From Ecdyonurus torrentis (Eukaryota; Arthropoda; Insecta; Ephemeroptera; Heptageniidae): 64,000 nucleotides of DNA. Numbering within the stretch: position 1 is the first letter of the stretch; each line of letters starts with the position of its first letter. The DNA lies in the NCBI GenBank assembly GCA_949318235.1, contig CASGGR010000026.1, positions 493,744-557,743 of the forward strand. Reading direction: 5' to 3'. The notes under the pieces were generated by a model. The model was not told the origin of the DNA. It saw nothing but the letters and a program-made list of their open reading frames with translations, and searched no databases. The position numbers and the translations under genes were made by a program. This document shows, one piece after another, positions 25,466 through 36,360 of the stretch.

Positions 25466-27572
25466 TTCTTCATCATCATCATCATTATTATTATCATCTG
25501 ACTCATCTTCTTCATTTGAATCTGTGACTTCAAATGCTTCAGTGGATAACTTTTCAAACACGCATAGCTTTTCATTCCAATGTAATTCATTTAATTCGTC
25601 ACATAATATACCTCCAATTGATTTCAGCATTTGATAACCTTAAAGAAAAAATTACTGAATAAAAATAATTTAGATTATATTATAATATATTATGTTAAAT
25701 TATATTATAATATAATATATTATGTTATATTATATAATATTATATTATATTATATTATATTATATTATATTATATTATATTATATTATATTATATTATAT
25801 TATATTATATTATATTATATTATATTATATTATATTATATTATATTATATTATATTATATTATATTATATTATATTATATTATATTATATTATATTATAT
25901 ATTTTAGAAATTACTAATTTGAATGTGCATAGTATAATACGAAATTACTTTAATTTCAAATTATTTCTTCTTTTTTTTAATTAAATATATTTATTAAATT
26001 ATACTCACATGTTTTCCGAGTTTGTGCTATTTGCCAATCTGATCCTACTGCTTTTTGCAACAAATTCAAGGGAATGAATGGCGTTCCTAAATAGAAATGT
26101 CTTCTCGTTTCATAAATCACATTTTGAAACTTTGTCACATCAAATACTTGATTTTTCATAAAATATTTAATGTGCTGATTTCGAATGTGTTGCCTAATGT
26201 CGCCTCTTTTACGAACACCACAGATCAAACACATTATTCTAGCTTTATTTACTGCTTTTTCATCTTTACTTTGAGGTCTAACTTTGTCGTCATATTTTTT
26301 ATTCTTTCGCAGTCGTTTCAAAGCGGTATTGCTTACATCACTTTTTTTATTATCATCATCACATTTGTTTGAGTCTGTTTCAGAGCTTGTTGGTACATAA
26401 TCTATGTCATCATCACTCTTTTCATGAGATAATTGATTTTTCTTGTTCTTTTCAATCATGCTTTCCATTATTTTATTCCAGCCTGGTGGGCCAGCTGGCG
26501 TAAAGTTTTTGTGGGTATTATCCAAAGTTTTGTTTAGTTTTTTGGATTCTAAGTCAGGTGTACTGCCGAGTTCTAATTGACTAATATCCTCCTGATCACT
26601 GTCAACATTTTCTGCACTCTTTCTCTTCTCTTGTTCTTCTTGATCAGAATCACTTAAACTTTGAGGTTTCATGTCTTTTTCATTTTTTTCATTCTTTCGC
26701 AGTAGTTTTAAAGTGGTTTGGTTTTCATCACTTTTTTTATCATCATCATCAGAATTATTTGAGTGTTTTTCAGAGCTTGGTGAAACTTCATCAATCACTT
26801 TTTGAGAAATTTTTTCCTTCTTGTTCATAACAAACTTGTTCTTTTTCCATTTTTTTTCACCTGGTGTGCCAGCTGGCATACATTTTGAATGGGTATTATC
26901 TAAAGTTTTATTTAATTTTTTTAGATGCTAAGTCTGGTGCATTTCCGAGTTTTACTTGATCATTATCTAACTGACCACTGTCAACATTTTCTTCTCTCTT
27001 TCTCTCTTCTTGTTCAATTATATCTTTGTCTAAGTCAACATTTTTATCTTTTTTTCTTATTTTCCTTTTTTTACTATTTGAACTATGACATAAATCGTCA
27101 TCGGATTCATCTAACATTTCTTGTGATAATTCTACTTCATGATGATCATTAATAACTTTATCTATGACTTCTTTTGCTTTTATTTTTCGTTTTTTAGTTT
27201 TACCAAAATTGTTATCTAATTCTTGAAATTTTTTATCTTCTGCGTTTTCGAGTTCTAATTGATCAAAACCCTCTCTCTTTCTGTCTTCTTGTCCTTCTTT
27301 TTGTTTTGGTTCTTCTTGATGATCTTGTTCTTCTTCTTGATCAAAAATCTCTTGGTCAACATTTTTTTCTCTCTTACTTCTTTTTTTCTGCTTTTTATTT
27401 GCTTTTGAACGTATTTTGACATTGATATCAGCTGCGTTTCCATGTAATACATCTGCTGCATCTTTATTTTTTTTTGAATGAATTTTTTTTTTCTTTTTTG
27501 GGAATTAGAAGTTGTTGTGCCTTCCAACCTAGCTTGAGCCAATAATTGATCTATCAAAGCGTTATTGCTCAT
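22178..27572 (-). CDS. Tyrosine recombinase-SET fusion gene, copy 2 (11-exon model, two frameshifts in exon 1)
   Basis: Exons on the minus strand: 27572-26009, 25638-25112, 25035-24665, 24278-24084, 24015-23711, 23620-23301, 23206-23076, 23011-22864, 22796-22687, 22573-22390 and 22324-22178 (TAA). Every intron is GT-AG and every junction keeps frame, so recombinase and SET exons form one reading frame of about 1.3-1.4 kb-codon scale, with no stop after exon 1. Predicted order: Lys/Glu-rich region, C2H2 finger, Asp run, helical N-domain, tyrosine recombinase, linker, SUV4-20-like SET, terminal Cys cluster. Crypton elements encode a DUF3504-type tyrosine recombinase that moves DNA without a DDE transposase. 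A fused SET domain is not part of the family as I know it. Exon 1 carries two frameshifts in poly-A runs, which may be decay or sequencing error. Two adjacent genes instead of one is the main alternative; the phase-0 join of exons 6 and 7 argues against it. Confidence 0.68.
23301..23620 (-). CDS. Exon 6 of gene copy 2: linker between recombinase and SET domains
   Basis: The acceptor is tattcag at 23621 and the donor GAAAAG|GTAATAT at 23300. The exon completes a Val codon with exon 5 and encodes about 106 residues, including STVFDKSCCNLEKLFGN and ending EDIWVSEK in phase 0. I recognise no domain. It has a Cys-Cys pair and mixed charged helices. Its only clear role is to connect the recombinase, whose last recognisable block is at the end of exon 5, to exon 7. 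Confidence 0.55.
23711..25638 (-). CDS. Exons 2-5 of gene copy 2: N-domain and tyrosine recombinase catalytic core
   Basis: Exon 2 (25638-25112) holds an uninterrupted run of Asp codons and then a probable helical region; exon 3 (25035-24665) is also predominantly helical. Such a region normally forms the core-binding domain of these recombinases. Exon 4 (24278-24084) contains QRQSALSHMKISEF, which places the first catalytic Arg, and HIVEHKTSTTKPVSVAL, the beta-strand Lys region. Exon 5 (24015-23711) contains ITTSRKSLYT (second Arg; the usual His of HxxR is Thr) and LAHTGIVAKRSYTLPS, with the conserved His and, nine residues later, the nucleophilic Tyr. The LPS after the Tyr and the downstream NTEQGK are typical of animal DUF3504/Crypton-like proteins. 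All four core positions apart from the HxxR His are present, so activity is plausible. The subfamily assignment is from memory of motifs. Confidence 0.72.
24353..24437. repeat. (TA)n microsatellite in intron 3 of gene copy 2
   Basis: A CA-rich start is followed by about 80 bases of TA dinucleotides. It is intronic, at the same place as in copy 1 but longer. Confidence 0.88.
25420..25494. repeat. Expanded Asp-codon repeat in exon 2, copy 2
   Basis: An almost pure (ATC)n trinucleotide run gives about 15 consecutive Asp residues before a Glu pair, longer than in copy 1. The reading frame is kept, so this is a length variant of an acidic linker. Confidence 0.8.
25681..25903. repeat. (ATATT)n microsatellite in the same intron of gene copy 2
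   Basis: This array is in the matching intron, but its plus-strand unit is ATATT, the reverse complement of the copy 1 unit, even though the two genes have the same orientation. The reading frames it creates are products of the repeat and are not genes. Confidence 0.9.
26009..27572 (-). pseudogene. Exon 1 of gene copy 2: charged region and C2H2 finger, two homopolymer frameshifts
   Basis: The exon starts MSNNALIDQLLAQARLEG, parallel to MSKKALDQLLAQATLEA of copy 1, and ends in the same finger (CLICGVRKRGDIRQHIRNQH). The frame is lost in an A10 run near 27485-27494 and regained with a one-base shift. A second shift lies in an A-run near 26922-26930. Between these the correct frame is fully open and matches copy 1 residue for residue over long stretches. 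Both breaks sit in homopolymers, so assembly error cannot be excluded. A 3' splice site (cctacag) lies about 12 bases before the ATG, as in copy 1. The donor is ACAT|GTGAGT at 26009. Confidence 0.65.
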
Positions 27573-28433
27573 TTTGATTACTGCCTGTAGGAATAGACAC
27601 AAGAGTACGATTTAAATAAAACTTGGAAAAAAAGTACAAAACAAGGAATTGCAAATGAAAAGTTACGAACAAAACAATGTAGCTTTAAATTACTTATGCG
27701 CCAAAAATATACGCATGTTCAAATCCAAAATTTTATATGAAATGTTACATAAATTTTTTAAACAACAATGAAAAAAAAAACATGCTAAACTAGAACTTAA
27801 TATTCAATACCTTACCAAGAAGAAGAAGAAATTAATTTTATAATATTTTGATGGCAATTTTTTGAATTAAATGTGGTTTCGGTAATTTAAATAAGGTAAC
27901 TAACATGCAAATAATTATATAATTAGTAAGCATTTATAAATTATTATTTAAATTAAAAGCTCCCTGGCATAGATATAATATTTTTATATTTTTTTATTAA
28001 TGTCTCTATGCCCTACATGTTCTTTATTCAATATAATAGGTTATATAACCAACATTATTTGAAAACATTTATATTTATACTCAATGTCGAAAAAAATTAA
28101 AGATTGCGTTGATGGTTTTAGTGCTTCTCGTTTGTACACTATTACATGATGGTACATGTATAAACATATGTGTTAAGCAAATATACAAAATATATAAAAA
28201 TTAATAAAATTATGTTTTAAAGTAAAAGCTCCCTAGCAAAGGCATAATATTTTTTAAATTTCTTGGTAGAATCTTCTTCCTGTACATGTTTTTTGATTAT
28301 TTTAAAATGTTTACATAACGTTGTATGTTTTTCCATTTCTATGGTGACGCATATTAGTTTCCAATAGAGACCCAGTATACAGTGCCGATTATAACAATCA
28401 AAATATTAGGAACTATTGATCGGGAGAACCTTT

Positions 28434-28610
<177 letters not shown>

Positions 28611-28846
28611 CGCTTTCGGATTAATACATCGATAAAAACATTGAACTAATATCATTGAATTCCAAAGTAAATTTGAAAATAATTGTGATAGTTATTTAGT
28701 CAAAGAGTTATAAGTGCGGCCCAGGAACCACTCCCGACTATATCAGTCCAGATATAAACAACTATTTGTCGGGAAAAATATATACATAAATATAAATATG
28801 TAATTAAACACTATTGCATTCATTAAACGATGAAAACATTGCATAT

Positions 28847-28980
28847 CAGGTCTTCCGGATAGAAATGTCGTTGTAGAGTTTTTTTTGTGATGCGACCTTG
28901 AATCTTACCTGTTCTTTTCATAGAGCTCATAGTCGCATGGCAAAAAAACTCTACAACGACATTTCTATCCGGAAGAACTG
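28847..28980. mobile_element. 134-bp MITE with 4-bp target duplication
   Basis: The ends CAGGTCTTCCGGATAGAAAT and the inverted ATTTCTATCCGGAAGAACTG form arms of about 39 bases (one mismatch near the tip). It is flanked by atat on both sides (28843-28846 and 28981-28984). The sister units near 30646 and 32406 read gcatatgttg without it. Confidence 0.88.
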
Positions 28981-30335
28981 ATATGTTGGTATATCAAATG
29001 AGAACATGTTATACTTTATTAAATTCAAAATATTTCAATTTTTCAACATTTGCCAGTTTTCTTTCAACCGTTTCCTTTATAATAACGGAATACAATATAT
29101 TTTGCTAGAAATAGTGAAAAAAACAATAGAAAAAGCATTCTTTTTGCTTTAAAAAGATTACAGAAATTATTAAATGTAGCTTTAAATGATTAATACAAAA
29201 TCCTCGTGTTCAAATCAGAAAGCTCTACATTAAGTAATAAATAAATTACTTTAACAACAAAAAAAATTTATTTTGCTATACTAGATCTCGATTTTTAATA
29301 ATTAAAAAAAAAAAGGAAGACAAAAAAAAAAAGGTAAAATATAACATTAGTATGGAGAATAATAGCATTACAAAATCTGGCACAATTATTATATTAAATA
29401 TATTATTTGACCACATAAACATAAATACTATGTAAACAACATTAAAAAATAATTAACTTGGTTAATTAGAACTTGAAATTCATTAATTGACCAAGAAAAA
29501 GAAGAAAAAAAATACATATTGGTCAAATATCTTTTTAAAATAATTATTTTACCAAAACAATTATTATTATTTTTTAATAAAAAACATTAAAAAATTAATT
29601 ATCTTCGTAAATAAGAACTAAAAATTCATTTATAAAGCAAGAAATAGAACAGACAAAAAATAATAATTATAATAAAAATTGATAAATTTATTATAAAAAT
29701 CAGAAGGTTTCTAGTATAGGCATATTATTTTATAATATTTTGATGCCAATTATTTGGCTTTAATGTTGTTTCAGTAATTTAAATAAATTAACTAACATGC
29801 TAATAATAATAATATTAGTAAGCATTGATTAAAATAATATATAAATTAAAAGCTCTCTGGTATAAGCATAATATATATATATATTTTTTTTTGTGAAATC
29901 TTCTTGCCCTACATGTTCCTAATTGAATATAAATTGGTTATATAACTAAGATTAATTAAAAATAATAATGTTAATTAATACTCAAAGCCAGAAAAATTTA
30001 AAGAATGAGTTCATGGTTTCCAAGCATCTCGTTTGTACACTATTGCATGATGGTATATGTATAAAAATATGTGTTAAGCAAATATACAAAATATATAAAA
30101 TTTTCTAAAATTATTTTTTAAAGTAAAAGCTCACTAGTAAAGGCATAATATTTTTAAAATTTCTTGGTAGAATTTTCTTCCCCTACATATTCATTAATTA
30201 TTTTAAATTGTTTACATAACGATGTATGTTTTTCGATTTCAATGGTGATGCATATTAGTTCCCAATAGAGGCCCAGTATACAGTGCCGATTATAACAATC
30301 AAAATATTAGGAACTATTGATCGGGAGAATCTTTA

Positions 30336-30336
<1 letters not shown>

Positions 30337-30397
<61 letters not shown>

Positions 30398-30400
30398 ATT
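30337..30400. repeat. (TA)n tract in second unit of array 2
   Basis: About 60 bases of TA dinucleotides at the same unit position as 28437. Confidence 0.85.
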
Positions 30401-31527
30401 ATACGCTTTCGGATTAATACATCAATAAAAACAGTGAACTTATATCATTGAATTCCAAAGTAAATTTGAAAAGAGATTTGAAAAGAATTGTGATAGTTAT
30501 TTAGTCAAAGAGCTATAAGTGCGGCCCAGGAACCACTCCCGACTATATCAGTCCAGATATAAACAACTATTTGTCGGGAAAAAATATATACATAAATATA
30601 AATATGTAATTAGACACTATTGCATTCATTAACCGATGAAAACATTGCATATGTTGTTATATCAAATGAGGACATGCCATACTTTATTAAATTCAAAATA
30701 TTTCAATTTTTCAACATTTGCCAGTTTTCTTTCAACTGTTTTCTTTATAATAACGGAATATAATATATTTTGCTAGAAATAGTGAAAAAAACAATTGAAA
30801 AAGCATTCTTTTTGCTTAAAAAATATTACAGAAATTATTAAATGTAGCTATAAATGACTAATACAAAATCCTCGTGTTCAAATCAGAAAGCTCTACATTA
30901 AGTAATAAATAAATTTCTTAAACAACTTTAAAAAAATTTTGCTATACTAGATCTCGATTTTCAATAATTAAAAAAAAAAAAGGAAGACAAAAAAAAAAGG
31001 AAAATATAACATTAGTATGGAGAATAATAGCATTACAAAATCTGGCACAATTATTATATTAAATATATTATTTGACCAAATAAACATAAATACTATGTAA
31101 ACAACATTAAAAAATAATTAACTTGGTTAATTAGAACTTGAAATTCATTAATTGACCAAGAAAAAAGAAAAAATACATATTGGTCAAATATATTTTTAAA
31201 ATAATCATTTTACCAAAACAATTATTATTATTTTTTAATAAAAAAGATTAAAAAATTAATTATCTTCGTAAATAAGAACTAAAAATTCATTTATAAAGCA
31301 AGAAATAGAACAGACAAGAAATAATAATTATAAAAAAATTGATAAATTTATTATAAAAATCAGAAGGTTTCTAGTATAGGCATATTATTTTACAATATTT
31401 TGATAACAATTATTTGGATTTAATGTTGTCACAGTAATTTAAATAAATTAACTAACATGCTAATAAAAATAATATTAGTGATCATTGATTAAAATAATAT
31501 ATAAATTAAAAGCTCTCTGGTATAAGC

Positions 31528-31528
<1 letters not shown>

Positions 31529-31565
<37 letters not shown>
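31529..31565. repeat. (TA)n tract, second site within the unit
   Basis: A short TA run after tataagcata. The sister unit near 29869 has a shorter run. Confidence 0.8.
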
Positions 31566-31567
<2 letters not shown>

Positions 31568-31983
31568 GACATCTTCTTGCCCTAAATGTTCCTAATTGAA
31601 TATAAATTGGTTATATAACTAAGATTAATTAAAAATAATAATGTTAAATAATACTCAAAGCCAGAAAAATTTAAAGAATGAGTTCATGGTTTCCAAGCAT
31701 CTCGTTTGTACACTATTGCATGATGGTATATGTATTAAATATAAAATATTATAAAATTATTTTTTATAGTAAAAGCTCCCTAGTAAAGGCATAATATTTT
31801 TAACATTTCTTGGTACAATTTCCTTCCCCTACATATTCTTTAATTATTTTAAATTGTTTACATAACGTTGTATGTTTTTCGATTTCAATGGTGATGCATA
31901 TTAGTTCCCAATAGAGGCCTAGTATCCAGTGCTGATTATAACAATCAAAATATTAGGAACTATTGATCGGGAGAATCTTTATT

Positions 31984-32164
<181 letters not shown>

Positions 32165-33480
32165 GCTTTCGGATTAATACATCGATAAAAACATTGAACT
32201 AATATCATTGAATTCTAAAGTAAAAAAAAAAAGAGATTTGAAAAGAATTGTGATAGTTATTTAGTCAAAGAGCTATAAGTGCGGCGCAGTAACCACTCCC
32301 GACTATATCAGTCCAGATATAAACAACTATATGTCGGGAAAAAATATATACATAAATATAAATATGTAATTAGGCACTATTGCATTCATTAAACGATGTA
32401 ATCATTGCATATGTTGGTATATCAAATGAGAACATGCCATACTTTATTAAATTCAAAATATTTTAATTTTTTAACGTTTGCCAGTTATCTTTCAACCGCT
32501 TCCTTTATAATAACGTAATATAATATATTTTGCTGAAATAGTGAAAAAAACAACAGAAAAAGCATTCTTTTTGCTTAAAAAAGATTACAGAAATTATTAA
32601 ATGTAGCTATAAATGACTTATACAAAATCCTCGTGTTCAAATCAGAAAGCTCTACATTAGGTAATAAATAAATAATTTAAAAAACATTAAAAAAACAATT
32701 ATTATGCTATTCTAGATCTTGATTTTCAATAATTAAAAAAAACAAGAAGACCAAAAAAGAAAGGAAAACATAACAAAAGTATGGAGAATAATAGCATTAG
32801 AAAATCTGGCTCAATTATTGTATCTCAAGAATGTGAGAAAGATATAAATAAATAACAAAAATTTAACTGATGTCGCTAAGAAACATTAGCCACAAATGTT
32901 TGTCATTATGCTGAGACGCTGAGCAGTGTTATTCATTACTCCAGTATGGTGTGTACCTATATATTTACCAATATCCAATAAAATTATTTTTTTAAAGTAA
33001 AAGCTTCCTAGTAAAGGCATAATATTTTTAAAATTTCTTTGTGGAATCTTCTTCCCCTACATGTTCTTTAATTATTTTAAATTGGTTACATAACGTTGTA
33101 TGTTTTTCCATTTCTATGGTGATGCATATAAGTTCTTAATAAAGGCCCCGTATAAAGTGCCGATTATAACAATCTATATTGGGAACTATTGATCGTGACA
33201 ATATTGTTTCATATACATATATATAATTATACGCTTTTGCATTCATACTCGATAAAAACATTCAACTAACATCATTTAATTCCGAGGTAAATTTTAAGAA
33301 GAGCTTGGAAAATAATTTGTGTTATTTATTTATTTAAAGAGTTATAAGTGTGGCCGGAAACAACTCCCGACCATATTAGTCCAGACATTGGGAACTATAA
33401 TTATATTGGGAAAAATTTATACCTTAATATTTATTATTTACATGTTAAACAACAATAAAAATACATTATAGTTGTTAATT

Positions 33481-34397
33481 AGAATTTGAAATTTACTATT
33501 CAACGAAGAAAATAAAGAAACGTCATAAAAAATAATTATAATTATGAAAATTAATAAATTTATTATCAAAATTATAAGCTTTCTAGTATTGAGATATTAT
33601 TTTAATATATGTTTATGGCATTTTTTTGTTCATTATAATCTCTAAGGTATTTTACTAAGTTTTATTACATGCAAGTAAGAACATGCAGGTAAGAACATGT
33701 AAGTAACAATATTACTAAGAATAGAGAAGGAACAGTGCTGCTCAATTACAGACCTCTTAGTATTGGGCCAAATTAAACATGAATAATATTTAAACAGTGA
33801 AAAATAATAAACTTGGTCAATTAAAACTTGAAACACATTAATTGACCAAGAAAAAGAAGCCAAAAAATGACAGTTTGGTTAAATATTATTTTAAATTTAT
33901 TATTTGACCAAAATAATCTTTATTGTATTAACTAAACTTCAATAAAAAATTATTATCTTTGTCAATTAGAACTTGAAATTCATTATTAAACCAAGAAAAA
34001 GTAGAGACATTATAAATTTTTTTATTATAATAATTAAAATTTATTATTTAAATTAAAAGCATTCTATTATAGGCATATTTATTTTAAAGTATGTGGATGG
34101 CAATATTTTGTTCATTATATTCAGTAATTTTATTAATTTTCGTTACGTGTAATAAAGAATATAAGTCAGAATTAAGACGGACCAGGGCAATGTAAATAAA
34201 TGAATGCAAGTATATGCATGTGGTCATGCATATCGTTTTATATACGTATGTACAATAAAACTAGCAAATTATTGTTAAACTATTTACAGTCCATTACTGA
34301 ATGAGGCGTGCGTTTGGCCTTATTCCAAAGAAAAAAAATCAGATTTCTTTCAATTTTATTGTATTTTTATTAATATTGTTATTTTTTTCATATTTTT
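33481..34397. other. Decayed array sequence up to block B2
   Basis: Blocks such as attagaacttgaaattcatta recur at irregular spacing (near 33824 and 33966), so these are degenerate unit fragments. I see no gene. Confidence 0.5.
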
Positions 34398-34830
34398 AAT
34401 ATGCTAAGAACACGTGGCGTTGACTGCCATTTTAAGTACCAAAGCATCAACCCTAACGTCCCTAACGTCGTATATATAAATAAAATCTGCGCTTATTATT
34501 TAATTCAATTAAACATATTTACGGTCATGTATTATATTATAATCATATTTTTTCCTACCTCAGTATATATTCAGCAGATTGTTCCATCTGATCTTATAAG
34601 CTAGTCCCACGAATATACTAGCCGGTGCGCATTCTGAACGAGTGTGAAAACGACTCGATGTGCCTAACAACCCTTACCAACTTAGTAGGTGGCAGTAGCA
34701 TAGGCCAAACAACTAATGAAAAAGCCGGGTTTCTATACCCGGTGCTTTGCAGCGCGCTTGCGCTCCGCAACAGTGATGCCAAATGGAGACACATTCTTTT
34801 GTGCAGGAATTTTCCATTCTGATTTTTGTT
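34398..34830 (-). promoter_or_regulatory. Block B2: promoter-like region paralogous to B1
   Basis: It starts atgctaagaacacgtggcg, as B1 does. On the minus strand a TATA-like cttataag (34593-34600) lies about 35 bases before a splice donor GAG|GTAGGA (donor GT at 34558-34557), matching B1 in order and spacing. Gene 2 exon 1 has a splice acceptor at about 27591, so a non-coding first exon joined across a 7-kb intron is possible. It lacks the MITE and the right part of B1. There is no transcript evidence. Confidence 0.4.
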
Positions 34831-36360
34831 CAGTAAATACCTTGCACAAATTCCCTTCAAAACCAGTTTTCTAATTTGCTACTGTTCGTTCGAGACACCT
34901 TGACTTTACAGTTTTTATCAAAGTACACATGCAGACAATATGAAAAATATCCTAATTGAGAATCATTTATATTTATATACATAATAGTTCTAAAAAAGCC
35001 ATAAAACTTTATTTTATAATTTTTTATGTAATCAATAAATTATATATTTAATAACTAATAATTTCTTTTTTTTAAAAAAAACTAATTAATATAGAAAATT
35101 TTAATAGTTTTAAATTGCATTAAATTTTTTTAATATTTTTTATTTCCCAATTAACAGTTCCTAATGTTTGGACTTCTATGGTCGGGAGTGTTCCTTGGGT
35201 TCATAAGGGAACATGTACGGCAAGATGATTCATTTAAGAAATTTTAAAAATATTATGCTTATAAGAGGGAGCTTTTATATCCAAAAAATTAATTATTCTA
35301 ATTAAATTGTATAATATTATTATTTTCATGATTTGTAACTTTTTTAAATTACTCAAAGAACATTATCGGCAAGAAATTTTAATGTTAAATTAAAAAAAAA
35401 AGAACATATTTTTTTCTACACATACCATCACATCATATTGTAAGAAAAAAAAAACATGCATTTTCCGATATTTTGTTTATCATTATGGTTAATTGGGTCC
35501 CTAATTTACTTTGCTTAGGTATTGTTGGCTTAAATTCAAAATTATTAAATATTTAGCAAAAGTATATAATTAGAAACACTTGTAAGAGTTTTATATTGCA
35601 TTATCTCTTTTTTTTTATATATTTTTTTTATTTCCCGATAAATAGTTCCCCATATCTGGACTGATAAATTAAAAAGTGATCCAGGGGATCTGTAAAGGGA
35701 ATCCTGAATTTTATTTTAATAATTTCAAATCTACAAAAATACAATATAACTTAAAGTTTAATTAAAAAAAAATGACAAAATTTTTAAGTTAACCGACCTC
35801 AAGAATAAAGGGACGTTTTCTCTAGAAAAATGCACAAATTTTATAATTGATTTCCCAATACATAAAAACGTCCCAAGTGTCTTTCAGATTGTTGGTTTTC
35901 AAACTTCCAAAAGTTTGAAAATAAATAGGTAATGTACATATTTGATCCTTTTCATAAAACAAAAATTAGTTTCTGCATAAAAGTATATTTTAATGCTAGT
36001 CATTCTATAACGTCTCATTTGACGTTCCCATTCCAAGCTCTAATCAGATGATAAAGGCGTCTGATAAGCCGTTCCATCCCAGACTCACATCTTTTCAGAC
36101 GTATAACATGTCTTATTAGACGTCCCATTTCCATTCCAAAAGCAAGCTTCCCAGACGTCTCATTAGACTCTTCTTTCTCAAACTTGCAAAAAAAAAAAAA
36201 AAAAAAAATACATAATTGCACCTTTTCAAAGTAAAGAATATGAAAAACGTACCTAATGTTTTACTATATTTTGACACTTATAATTTTTTTGAAAAAACAA
36301 ACACAATATTTACATTATTGCATATTTCAAAGTACAAAAATATATTTCACCTTAATAAGC
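34831..36360. repeat. Inverted-orientation repeat units right of B2
   Basis: The order matches that right of B1: tttgctactgttcg...cgagacacctt near 34876, agttcctaatgtttgga near 35155, aagaggga near 35267, and an uninterrupted cattatgg near 35479. Around 36010-36180 short irregular repeats of agacgt(c)tcatt/cccatt occur that I cannot assign. I see no gene. Confidence 0.65.
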
